DNA from: Actinomycetota bacterium
GTDB lineage: Bacteria > Actinomycetota > Actinomycetes > Streptosporangiales > Streptosporangiaceae
Direction: 5' to 3'
Length of the DNA stretch: 30,473 bases
NCBI GenBank assembly: GCA_003242605.1
Contig: QGUZ01000023.1
Location: forward strand, 1-30,473
Shown in pieces: positions 18,490-26,381 of the stretch; within the stretch, counting starts at the first letter, position 1, and each line of letters begins with the position of its first letter. The notes below the pieces were generated by a model. It made no database searches. It saw only the letters and a list, made by a program, of their open reading frames with translations, and was not told the origin of the DNA. The position numbers and the translations under genes are program-made.

Positions 18490-18512
18490 AGCCTAGTCCG
18501 CCGGACCGACAG
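18490..18512 (-). promoter_or_regulatory. RecA-NDp (PafBC-type) promoter-like element of polA
   Basis: On the minus strand: CTGTCGGTC (18504-18512), 8 nt, TAGGCT (18490-18495). It matches TTGTCRGTG-N8-TANNNT in 7 of 9 bases of the first box, the spacing and the -10. Six nt separate the -10 from GTG 18483, placing the mRNA start at the start codon. Same geometry as at uvrB. Confidence 0.5.
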
Positions 18513-19157
18513 AAACGCCGAGGTCGGCGAAGCGGGGGCCGGGGGCGGCACGCCACCCCGCCGCACCGGTCCCGGCTCTCCCGCTTTCCTCACCGATATC
18601 CGCCGCTCACCATTGCCGGCGATTCGCACCGGTATCACGGTGATCCTCCGTAGCGGTGAGTCGCGTACGGGTGAATCGGCGCGCGAATCAAATCGGCCGC
18701 ACCGCCGCCCTGATTCCCGGGTGCGCACATCGCGCGGATTCACCGTGTGCGGACGCCACGATCGCGGCGCCGCACCCGGGTCGGCGCCCGCGGCGCCCGG
18801 CGGATCCGTTGCGGCCGGCACGTGATCCGGACCCCCGCCGATCACATCGGACACAAGGTCATATAAGTCATCAAACATCGCAACCGGGCGCGGGTGGCCG
18901 CCGCGATTTTCCACGACATTCCGCAGCTCACCCGCCCAACCGGTCATCCGATGATTCGCTCCTGAACGATTTCCCACCCCCGGTCGGCCGCGCCGACGAG
19001 CCGCGGCCGGAGCGCACGCCGCCTTCGCACGCCCGCGCGGCGGCCGTTCCCGGCGCGCGGTACCGTTCACCGGACGCCACGCGTTCCACATCCCGGACAA
19101 GTAGCGCGAACGGCTCTGACCTGGATATTTTTTTGCTCACGCCCGAGAAACACCCTG
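18513..19157. other. Long divergent gap polA / livH, no gene recognised
   Basis: The non-coding space between polA and livH is about 800 bp, unusually long here. It is locally AT-rich near 18850-18880 and 19120-19140. A minus-strand frame from ATG 18878 begins MFDDLYDLVSDVIGG but uses codons atypical of its neighbours (TTT, TTA, TAT, CTT) and runs into arginine-rich filler, so it is not called. A short inverted repeat CACCG-N6-CGGTG lies near 18637-18652. An undetected small RNA or upstream control region for liv cannot be excluded. Confidence 0.4.
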
Positions 19158-19173
19158 GTCACCGATCGGTGAC
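19158..19173. promoter_or_regulatory. 16-bp perfect palindrome upstream of the liv operon
   Basis: GTCACCGATCGGTGAC is perfectly self-complementary and ends 6 nt before the candidate livH -35. It looks like an operator for a dimeric regulator (TetR- or Lrp-like size), which I cannot name. Confidence 0.55.
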
Positions 19174-19179
19174 GACTGG

Positions 19180-19208
19180 TTCGAAACCGGGCGAGACGGC
19201 ATTATGCT
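19180..19208 (+). promoter_or_regulatory. Candidate promoter of livHMGF
   Basis: TATGCT (19203-19208) is a good -10; 17 nt upstream lies TTCGAA (19180-19185), a poor -35 inside GGTTCGAAACC. The weak -35 next to a palindrome suggests an activated promoter. The start near 19215 leaves a 75-nt leader with GAGGGAG before the TTG start. Confidence 0.45.
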
Positions 19209-19289
19209 CCGCGACGTCATCGCATACTCCTTGCGACGTGGCATGTTCCGGGGGGCCTCACCCCACCTCGACCTATTGAGGGAGCACCA

Positions 19290-20591
19290 TTGCGCAGAGC
19301 CGTGATCGCGTTCACGGCCTTCCTGGGTGGACTCATCTTCCTGCTCGCGTCCGGCACCCCTGCGGCATGGGCCGAGGACGAGAGCCTGAGGGGCACACTC
19401 CAATACCAAGGCCGACCAGTCGACGGCGTGAAAATCAGCGTGACCTCCGAGGATGGTCAACCCATCGGAGAGGCCACGACCGCAGCCGACGGCACATGGG
19501 AGATCCCAGTCCCCGGACCGGGGACGTACCAGGTCACCATCGACCAGTCGACGCTCCCTCCCGATCTCGAGCTCCGGCTCAAGGATCGGGCGACCCTCAC
19601 CCTCGAGGTCTCCGAGGGCCAGCAACGCACCGCGTTGTTCGCGCTGGTGCAGAAGGGGCAGGCCGGTGACACGGGCGGAGGTGGCCGGCAGGCCGCCGCG
19701 GAACCCTCCATGTGGGAACAGGCGGCCCAGCTCGCCTTCGAAGGCCTCAACCTGGGCCTGATCATCGCGCTCGCCGCGATGGGCCTGTCGCTCATCTTCG
19801 GCACCACCGGCCTCACCAACTTCGCCCACGGCGAGCTGCTCACCCTCGGCGCGCTGATCGCCTACTTCTTCAATGGCACCGTCGGGCTCCACCTCATCCC
19901 CGCCGCGATCATCGCGGTGATCCTGGGTGGCGCGCTCGGCTACGCACAGGACCGGTTCTTCTGGGGCAAGCTGCGCAAGCGCGGCACCAGCCTCATCGCC
20001 ATGATGATCATCTCGATCGGCATGGCGCTGTTCCTGCGGAACCTGTTCCTGTTCCTGTTCGGCGGTGAGGGCGCGCCGTACGCCGACTACAACGCCCAGC
20101 AGGGCATCCAGATCGGGCCCGTCTCGGCGACGCCGAAGAACCTGTGGGCCATGGCGATCGAGATCATCGTGCTGGTGATCGTGGCGCTCGCCCTGCTCAA
20201 GACCCGCACCGGCAAGGCGGCCCGGGCGGTGGCCGACAACCCGGCGCTCGCCGCCTCCTCCGGCATCAACGTGGACCGGGTGATCCGCATCATCTGGACG
20301 GTCGGCGGCGCCGTCGCCGCGCTCGCCGGGATCATGCTGGGGCTCTCCCAGAACCTCAACTACCAGATGGGCTTCCACCTGCTGCTGCTCATCTTCGCCG
20401 GGGTCACGCTCGGCGGCCTGGGCACCGCGTTCGGCGCCCTGGTCGGCTCGCTCGTGGTGGGCCTGTTCATCCAGGTGTCCACGCTCTGGGTGCCCACTGA
20501 GATGAAGAACGTCGGCGCCCTGCTGGTGCTCATCCTCGTCATGCTCTTCAGGCCGCAGGGCATCCTCGGCCGGCGCGAGCGCATTGGCTGA
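19290..20591 (+). CDS. livH: Branched-chain amino-acid-type ABC permease LivH with N-terminal extracytoplasmic domain
   Basis: One of two membrane subunits of a HAAT-family importer. It is 433 aa, against roughly 290-310 for ordinary LivH. The extra 140 residues are a signal peptide (1-28, ending AWA-ED) and a beta-rich domain (about 31-122: LRGTLQYQGRPVDGVKISVT, ADGTWEIPVPGPGTYQVTID) that resembles carboxypeptidase-regulatory/CNA-B-like Ig folds, then a Gly-rich linker (124-135). The permease core begins near 145 and contains the family signature GLSLIFGTTGLTNFAHGEL and, near the end, GGLGTAFGALVGSLVVGL. The start is TTG 19290, with GAGGGAG at a good distance. livM follows after 12 nt. The substrate class is inferred from family; it could be an amino acid, amide or urea. 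Confidence 0.92.
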   Translation: MRRAVIAFTAFLGGLIFLLASGTPAAWAEDESLRGTLQYQGRPVDGVKISVTSEDGQPIGEATTAADGTWEIPVPGPGTYQVTIDQSTLPPDLELRLKDRATLTLEVSEGQQRTALFALVQKGQAGDTGGGGRQAAAEPSMWEQAAQLAFEGLNLGLIIALAAMGLSLIFGTTGLTNFAHGELLTLGALIAYFFNGTVGLHLIPAAIIAVILGGALGYAQDRFFWGKLRKRGTSLIAMMIISIGMALFLRNLFLFLFGGEGAPYADYNAQQGIQIGPVSATPKNLWAMAIEIIVLVIVALALLKTRTGKAARAVADNPALAASSGINVDRVIRIIWTVGGAVAALAGIMLGLSQNLNYQMGFHLLLLIFAGVTLGGLGTAFGALVGSLVVGLFIQVSTLWVPTEMKNVGALLVLILVMLFRPQGILGRRERIG

Positions 20592-20603
20592 TCGGAGACG
20601 TCC

Positions 20604-21590
20604 GTGGACTGGAATACCATCCTCGTCACCACGGTGGAGGCGGCGGTCGGCTGGGAGACCGTGGTCTACGCCCTCGCCGCCATCGGGATCAACATCCAGT
20701 TCGGCTACGCCGGGCTGCTCAACTTCGGCCAGGCCGCCTTCCTCGGCGTCGCCGCGTACGGCATGGCGGTCACGGTCGCCACCTTCCACCTGCCGTTCTG
20801 GCTCGGCATCGTGATCGGCCTGGTGGGCACCGTGCTGCTCGCCCTGCTGCTGGGCATACCCACGCTGCGGCTGCGCGCGGACTACCTGGCGATCGCCACG
20901 ATCGCCGCCGCGGAGATCATCCGGCTGATCTTCCGATCGGTGACGTTCGCCGACGTCTTCGGCGGCTCCGACGGCCGCCAGGGCTTCGCCGGCGAGTTCT
21001 TCGCGATGAACCCCTACCCGCGCGGCGAGTACGGCATCGGCCCGTTCGGGTTCAACGAGCGGGTGATGTGGGTGCTCACCGTCGGCTGGATCCTCGTCGG
21101 CCTCGCCCTCGTCCTCGTCTACATGCTGATGAAGAGCCCGTGGGGCCGCGTGCTCAAGGCGATCCGGGAGGACGAGGACGCAGTGCGGAGCCTCGGCAAG
21201 AACGTGTTCGCCTACAAGATGCAGGCGCTGGTCCTCGGCGGCCTGATCGGCTGCCTCGGCGGGTTCATCTTCGCGCTCAGCCAGGCCTCGGTGCAGCCGG
21301 ACCTGTTCGGCACCGAGCTCACCTTCTACGCGTACACGATCGTCATCCTCGGCGGCGCGGCCCGCGTGTTCAGCCCGCTCGTCGGCGCGATGATCTTCTG
21401 GGTGCTGCTGGTCTTCGTCGGCAACACCCTCAGCGAGATGGTGGGCGCCGGACTGATCCCGTTCATGGACGCGAACCAGGTGGGCCCGGTGCGGTTCATG
21501 CTGGTCGGCCTGGGGCTGATGCTGCTGCTCATCTTCCGGCCGCAGGGTATCTTCGGGGACAAGAGGGAGATCGCACTCGATGCACGCTGA
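20604..21590 (+). CDS. livM: Branched-chain amino-acid-type ABC permease LivM
   Basis: The second membrane subunit, 328 aa, with about 8-10 hydrophobic segments. The LivM signature is GINIQFGYAGLLNFGQAAFLGVAAYG near the N-terminus, and LLLGIPTLRLRADYLAIATIAAAEIIRLI follows. The EAA-like loop that contacts the ATPases is WGRVLKAIREDEDAVRSLGKNVFAYKMQA. GGAARVFSPLVGAMIFWVLL near the end is also typical. The start is GTG 20604 with only a weak Shine-Dalgarno (CGGAGA), 12 nt after livH, so translation may depend on upstream ribosomes. Its end overlaps livG by 11 bp. Confidence 0.95.
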   Translation: MDWNTILVTTVEAAVGWETVVYALAAIGINIQFGYAGLLNFGQAAFLGVAAYGMAVTVATFHLPFWLGIVIGLVGTVLLALLLGIPTLRLRADYLAIATIAAAEIIRLIFRSVTFADVFGGSDGRQGFAGEFFAMNPYPRGEYGIGPFGFNERVMWVLTVGWILVGLALVLVYMLMKSPWGRVLKAIREDEDAVRSLGKNVFAYKMQALVLGGLIGCLGGFIFALSQASVQPDLFGTELTFYAYTIVILGGAARVFSPLVGAMIFWVLLVFVGNTLSEMVGAGLIPFMDANQVGPVRFMLVGLGLMLLLIFRPQGIFGDKREIALDAR

Positions 21591-22589
21591 CCAGAAGGCC
21601 GCCGGCGAGGCCGGCGCGCTCACTCCCCGCAAGGCCGCTGCGCTGAAGGCGTTCGAAGGGCTGCCGCACGAGCCCGGTGTCCCCAAGCCCGACCCGATCC
21701 TCGTCGTCGACAAGGTGATCCGGCGGTTCGGCGGCCTCACCGCCGTGAACGTCGACCACCTGGAGATCCAGCGCGGCTCGATCACCGCGCTGATCGGGCC
21801 CAACGGCGCCGGCAAGACCACGTTCTTCAACCAGCTCACCGGGTTCGACACCGCCGACTCGGGCACCTGGACGTTCAACGGCAAGCGCATGGACGGCCTG
21901 CCCGCCCACCGGGTGGCCCGGGCCGGCATGGTGCGCACGTTCCAGCTCACCAAGGCGCTGTCGAAGCTGACGGTGATCGAGAACATGCGCCTCGGCGCTC
22001 AGGGGCAGCGCGGCGAGCGGTTCTTCCAGTCGCTCATCCCCGCGCTGTGGCGCCGCCAGGAGGAGGAGATCACCCGGCGCGCCGAGGCGCTGCTCGAGCG
22101 GTTCAAGCTCGCCGCCAAGCGCGACGACTTCGCCGGCTCGCTCTCCGGCGGTCAGCGCAAGCTCCTGGAGATGGCCCGGGCCCTCATGGTCGAGCCTGAG
22201 ATGATCATGCTCGACGAGCCGATGGCCGGCGTGAACCCGGCGCTCACCCAGTCGCTGCTCGGCCATGTCAAGGACCTGCGCGAGCAGGGCATGACCGTGC
22301 TGTTCGTCGAGCACGACATGGACATGGTGCGCGACATCAGCGACTGGGTCGTGGTCATGGCGCAGGGCTCGGTCATCGCCGAGGGCCCGCCGGAGACGAT
22401 CATGTCGGACGAGCGTGTGATCGACGCCTACCTGGGCGCACACCACGACGCCCCGCTGTCGGTCGAGGAGGAAGAGGAGCAGCTCCACGAGGCCGAGGCC
22501 GAGCTCGAGGCCGAGGCGGGCATCGCCCCCGAGGACGGCTCGGCGGCGGGCTCGGACCGGGTGGAGGAGAACGTGAAGGAGCGGGCCGA

Positions 22590-22593
<4 letters not shown>
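21580..22593 (+). CDS. livG: ABC importer ATPase LivG
   Basis: 337 aa, against about 255 for typical LivG. The nucleotide-binding domain (about 45-285) has Walker A GPNGAGKTTFFNQ, signature LSGGQRKLLEMARAL, Walker B MIMLDEPMAGVNP and the H-loop VEHDMDMV. The C-terminal family helix VIAEGPPETIMSDERVIDAYLG is present. The extra length is a 35-residue N-terminal extension (Ala/Lys-rich, then HEPGVPKPDP) and a roughly 50-residue Glu-rich C-terminal tail (EEEEEQLHEAEAELEAEAG). Start ATG 21580 lies inside the last codons of livM, with GAGGGAG about 10 nt upstream. It pairs with LivF to energise the LivHM channel. Confidence 0.95.
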
Positions 22594-23426
<833 letters not shown>

Positions 23427-23443
23427 TTCGCACCGCATCGCGG

Positions 23444-23470
23444 AACGCCCCGCCCGCGCGGCGGGGCGTT
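23444..23470 (+). terminator. Terminator of livHMGF
   Basis: A perfect 11-bp stem (AACGCCCCGCC / GGCGGGGCGTT) with a 5-nt loop, starting 17 nt after the livF stop. Confidence 0.75.
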
Positions 23471-23945
23471 TCGCGTTCCGGCCTCGGTCTCCTCGCCGGG
23501 TACGGCGCGGCCCCGAGGGCCGCGTGCACGGCCCTCAGCGGGGCGCTGCGCGGCAGAAAGTACAGCAAAAGGGACTTCTTTGGCAAAGGATGAAAAGCCG
23601 CGCAGCGCGCCTCACAACGGCCTGGGCCGGGCACCGTGCACGGCACCGGTCCGGGGACGCGGAAACACCCGCGGCGCGCCATACTGCCCGCTCTCCCGCT
23701 CCGCAGGCCCGGCGTCCACCGCGCCCGCGGCCGTGCCCCCGCGACGGCCCCGCCCGCTCCCGCGGCGCGTCCTCCCACCGGACGCCTCTCCGCACCGTCG
23801 CCCCGGCGCGCCTCTCCGCCGGGGACGCCCGCCCGTTCCGCACCCCTCGCCGCGCCGTTCCCTCGGGCCGCGTGCCGGGCCGGGACGGCACGGCGGCCGG
23901 CCGGCGGACGCGCGGTGGAGACGACGAGGCGGCCGAGACGACGAA
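23471..23945. other. Gap between two convergent terminators, nothing recognised
   Basis: 475 bp between the livF and livK terminators. A locally A-rich patch (about 23555-23600) stands out, including TTGGCAAAGGATGAAAAG, but the frame that follows is Arg/Pro-rich filler. Frames on the minus strand are equally unconvincing. No RNA structure recognised. Confidence 0.5.
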
Positions 23946-23973
23946 GGGCCCCGACCCGGGCGGGTCGGGGCCC
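23946..23973 (-). terminator. Terminator of livK
   Basis: A perfect 12-bp stem (GGGCCCCGACCC / GGGTCGGGGCCC) with a 4-nt loop, beginning 37 nt past the livK stop (minus strand). Confidence 0.75.
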
Positions 23974-24010
23974 CGTTCGTGTGGATCAGCGGATCCGACC
24001 GACCGTCCGA

Positions 24011-25312
24011 TCAGCCGTCGATCTTGCCGGTCTTGTAGTCGATGTTCTTGACCTCGTTGTTCTCGTCGTACTCGTAGATGCCGATGGTGGCCTCGGACGG
24101 GTCACCCGCCGCGTTGAACTCGATCGGCCCGCTCACGCCGTCGTAGTCGAAGTCCTTGCCCTGGTCGAGCAGCTCCTTGCAGGACTTGAAGTCGTGGCAC
24201 TTCTCGCCGCCGGAGCTGACCTCCTGGAGCTTGGCCGCGATGTCCGCCGGGGCGTCGCTCTTGGCGAGCTCGGCCGCGAGCGCGATCAGGTTCGCCGCGT
24301 CATAGGACTCGGGACCGTAGTTCCAGTCCTTGAGCTTGGGGTCGACCTTGAGCATCCGCTCCCGGAACTCCTCGGGAGCGGCCGCACCGGGCTGGGTGCC
24401 CTTGGCGCCCTTCATCGTGCCCTTGGGGAAGCCGTCGGGGCCGGTGCCGTAGTTCGAGAGGTTACCGTCGACGAAGTACCACTTGACCTTGTCGGCGGTG
24501 AGGCCCTGCTTCACCAGCTCGGGTACGATCTTCTTGGTCTCGTCGAAGCCGATGAGGGCGATCGCCTTGGGGTTCGCCGCCTTGATCTTGGCGACGTCGG
24601 CGGAGTACTCGGCCGCCTTCGGGTCGTAGATCACCTTCTCGACCACCTGGCCGCCACCGGCCTCGATCGTCTTCTGCGCGTTGTCGGCGAGACCCGTGCC
24701 ATAGGCGTCCTGGAGGGCGAGGATGCCGACGGTGTCGTTGCCGTCGGCGAGGATCAGGTCACCGAGGACACGGCCCTGCAGGACGTCCGGCGGCGCGGTG
24801 CGGAAGTAGAGGCCCTTGTCGTCGTAGGTGGTGAACTGGTCGGAGGTGTTGGCCGGGGACATCTGGATGACGCCCGCACCGGTGATCTTGTCGATCACGG
24901 TGAGCGACACCGAGGACGAGGCGGCACCGATGATCGCGTCGACCTTCTGCTGGAGCAGCTTGTCGACCGACTGCGAGGCGATGTTGGTGGAGGTGTCGCC
25001 CGAGTCGGTGTCGATCAGCACGACCTCCTTGCCGAGCACGCCGCCGGCCTCGTTGATCTCGTTGACCGCCAGCCGCACACCGGCGAACTCGGGGGGACCG
25101 AGGAACGCGAGCGAACCGGTCGCCGGCAGCAGGGTGCCGATCGTCAAAGTGCCGTCGCCCTGCGCCGCGGCCGGCGCGGAGGATGCCGGCGCGGAGGACG
25201 CACCCGTCGCCGGCTGCGCGGCGTCCTCGCCACCGCCACTACACGCCGCCAGGGCAAGGCTGGCAGCCGCCGTAACGGCCAGCAAACGCCCAAAGGGGGC
25301 AATGCGGATCAT
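24011..25312 (-). CDS. livK: ABC importer substrate-binding lipoprotein LivK
   Basis: The extracytoplasmic ligand-binding subunit for LivHMGF, 433 aa. Signal peptide with lipobox LAAC (Cys24 lipidated), then a Gly/Ser/Ala linker to about residue 55. The type I periplasmic-binding fold starts at LTIGTLLPATGSLAFLGPPEFAGVRLAVNEINEAGGV, the family signature, followed by DTDSGDTSTNIASQSVDKLL and IIGAASSSVSL (hinge and ligand contacts). The end NNEVKNIDYKTGKIDG is typical. ATG 25312 has GAAGGAG 7 nt upstream. It is convergent with livHMGF and not in its operon, so the two transcripts are controlled separately; each promoter has an inverted repeat. Ligand is inferred only as branched-chain amino acid-like. 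Confidence 0.93.
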   Translation of the reverse strand: MIRIAPFGRLLAVTAAASLALAACSGGGEDAAQPATGASSAPASSAPAAAQGDGTLTIGTLLPATGSLAFLGPPEFAGVRLAVNEINEAGGVLGKEVVLIDTDSGDTSTNIASQSVDKLLQQKVDAIIGAASSSVSLTVIDKITGAGVIQMSPANTSDQFTTYDDKGLYFRTAPPDVLQGRVLGDLILADGNDTVGILALQDAYGTGLADNAQKTIEAGGGQVVEKVIYDPKAAEYSADVAKIKAANPKAIALIGFDETKKIVPELVKQGLTADKVKWYFVDGNLSNYGTGPDGFPKGTMKGAKGTQPGAAAPEEFRERMLKVDPKLKDWNYGPESYDAANLIALAAELAKSDAPADIAAKLQEVSSGGEKCHDFKSCKELLDQGKDFDYDGVSGPIEFNAAGDPSEATIGIYEYDENNEVKNIDYKTGKIDG

Positions 25313-25376
25313 GAAGTTTCTCCTTCATCCAGGCCCGGGAATGCGTCAGCGCTGCCGACCCGTCCCGATCGAACGC

Positions 25377-25407
25377 TCGAAAGCTATAAAACCGCTCAGG
25401 CTTTCGA
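25377..25407. promoter_or_regulatory. 8+8 inverted repeat over the candidate livK promoter
   Basis: TCGAAAGC (25377-25384) and GCTTTCGA (25400-25407) are perfect inverted copies 15 nt apart. On the minus strand TATAGC (25383-25388) sits at the inner edge and can be the livK -10, giving a leader of about 64 nt. A further TCGA-N4-TCGA (25369-25380) adjoins. It is probably an operator; the regulator is unknown. Confidence 0.5.
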
Positions 25408-25512
25408 CCAGATCTGCACGCGAACTGTGGACGGTTGGATGCGGAGTCGTAATAAGGTCTCAACTTACCCAGCGCGACCCCTCTGACCTGGGGAGCTGTG
25501 GCGCTACGGCGA

Positions 25513-26121
25513 TCACTTCCGCTGCGTTCCGGAGGCCTCTTCACCCCCCGTCGCCTCATCGATCACCATCTGTGCCACCTGCCGCATACTCGTCCGCCGG
25601 TCCATCGACGCCTTCTGAATCCAGCGGAACGCCTGCGGCTCGGTCCACCCGTGCCGGGTCATGAGCAGGCCCTTCGCCCGTTCCACGAGTTTCCGCGTCT
25701 CCAGGCGCTCGTTGAGCGTGGTCACTTCCTTCTCGAGCGCGAGGATCTCCTCGTGGCGGCTGATCGCCATCTCGATCGCGGGCACCAGGTCGGATTTCGT
25801 GAACGGCTTCACCAGGTAGGCCATGGCGCCCGCGTCCCGGGCCCGCTCGACCAGCTCACGCTGGGAGAAGGCGGTGAGGATCAGGCAGGGGGCGATGCGC
25901 TCGGATACGATCCGCTCGGCCGCCGAGATGCCGTCAAGGATCGGCATCTTTACGTCCAAAATCACCAAATCCGGACGAAGCTCACCGGCCAGCTTGACCG
26001 CGCTCTCACCGTCACCGGCCTCCCCGACGACGATGTATCCGTCCTCTTCCAGCATCTCTTTCAGGTCGAGGCGGATCAGCGCCTCATCTTCCGCGATCAC
26101 TACTCGCCGTGGAGAACTCAC
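25513..26121 (-). CDS. pdtaR: ANTAR-domain response regulator PdtaR
   Basis: A two-component response regulator that acts on RNA, preventing terminators by binding paired hairpins, rather than on DNA (known for ANTAR proteins). It is 202 aa. The receiver domain (1-120) has the acidic pair Glu11-Asp12, phospho-acceptor Asp56 (ILDVKMP), Thr83 and Lys105 (YLVKPF). A coiled linker (EEILALEKEVTTLNERLE) leads to the ANTAR domain (about 135-190: RKLVERAKGLLMTRHGWTEPQAFRWIQKASMDRRTSMRQVAQMVI). Length and order match Rv1626/PdtaR of mycobacteria, also found near pyk. Start GTG 26119-26121 has no Shine-Dalgarno. The partner kinase PdtaS is not in the window. Confidence 0.92.
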   Translation of the reverse strand: MSSPRRVVIAEDEALIRLDLKEMLEEDGYIVVGEAGDGESAVKLAGELRPDLVILDVKMPILDGISAAERIVSERIAPCLILTAFSQRELVERARDAGAMAYLVKPFTKSDLVPAIEMAISRHEEILALEKEVTTLNERLETRKLVERAKGLLMTRHGWTEPQAFRWIQKASMDRRTSMRQVAQMVIDEATGGEEASGTQRK

Positions 26122-26250
26122 GAGCAGAAGGGTACCGATGTCCGGTAGATTAGGTACACGGCGGTCCGCTCCTGGATGCGCGGTGACCTGGTAGAGTCGT
26201 TACCCGATCTTGGTGCTGGACCCGCGGCGCAATCGTCACAACGGGTCATC

Positions 26251-26324
26251 GCCCCGGTATCCCAATTGGCAGAGGATGCGGACTCAAAACCCGTAAAGTG
26301 TGGGTTCGACTCCCACCCGGGGCA
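26251..26324 (+). tRNA. tRNA with anticodon CAA (Leu), short variable loop
   Basis: A 74-nt cloverleaf: acceptor GCCCCGG / CCGGGGC with discriminator A; D-arm TCC-GGA (3 bp) with loop CAATTGGCAGA; anticodon arm 26278-26294 with loop CTCAAAA (anticodon CAA, reading UUG); 5-nt variable loop AAAGT; T-arm GTGGG-TTCGACT-CCCAC. No CCA is encoded. The D-arm and A73 are those of class II leucine tRNAs, but these normally carry a variable arm of 10 nt or more, which is missing. The anticodon stem has an A-C mismatch next to the loop. A terminator follows 9 nt downstream. Confidence 0.8.
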
Positions 26325-26333
26325 CATTCGAAC

Positions 26334-26365
26334 AAAGCCCGTCCGGTCACGCCCGGACGGGCTTT
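26334..26365. terminator. Bidirectional terminator between the tRNA and pyk
   Basis: A perfect 13-bp stem (AAAGCCCGTCCGG / CCGGACGGGCTTT) with a 6-nt loop; the flanking A and T runs make it usable in both directions. It lies 9 nt past the tRNA and 16 nt past the pyk stop. Confidence 0.85.
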
Positions 26366-26381
26366 ATCGCCGTCCGGGCGC

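Noticed and set aside
18513..18878. Minus-strand frame starting MFDDLYDLVSDVIGG in the polA-liv gap
   Set aside because: The first residues look protein-like, but codons (TTT, TTA, TAT, CTT) differ from every neighbour, there is no ribosome-binding site, and the rest is arginine-rich and runs into polA's promoter.
23535..23891. Open frames between the livF and livK terminators
   Set aside because: Arg/Pro/Ala-rich on both strands, no ribosome-binding site, no recognisable domain, and flanked by terminators on both sides.
25369..25380. TCGAACGCTCGA before livK as a LexA box
   Set aside because: The second half is TCGA rather than GTTCGA, and livK is not a repair gene; better read as part of a local TCGA-repeat operator.
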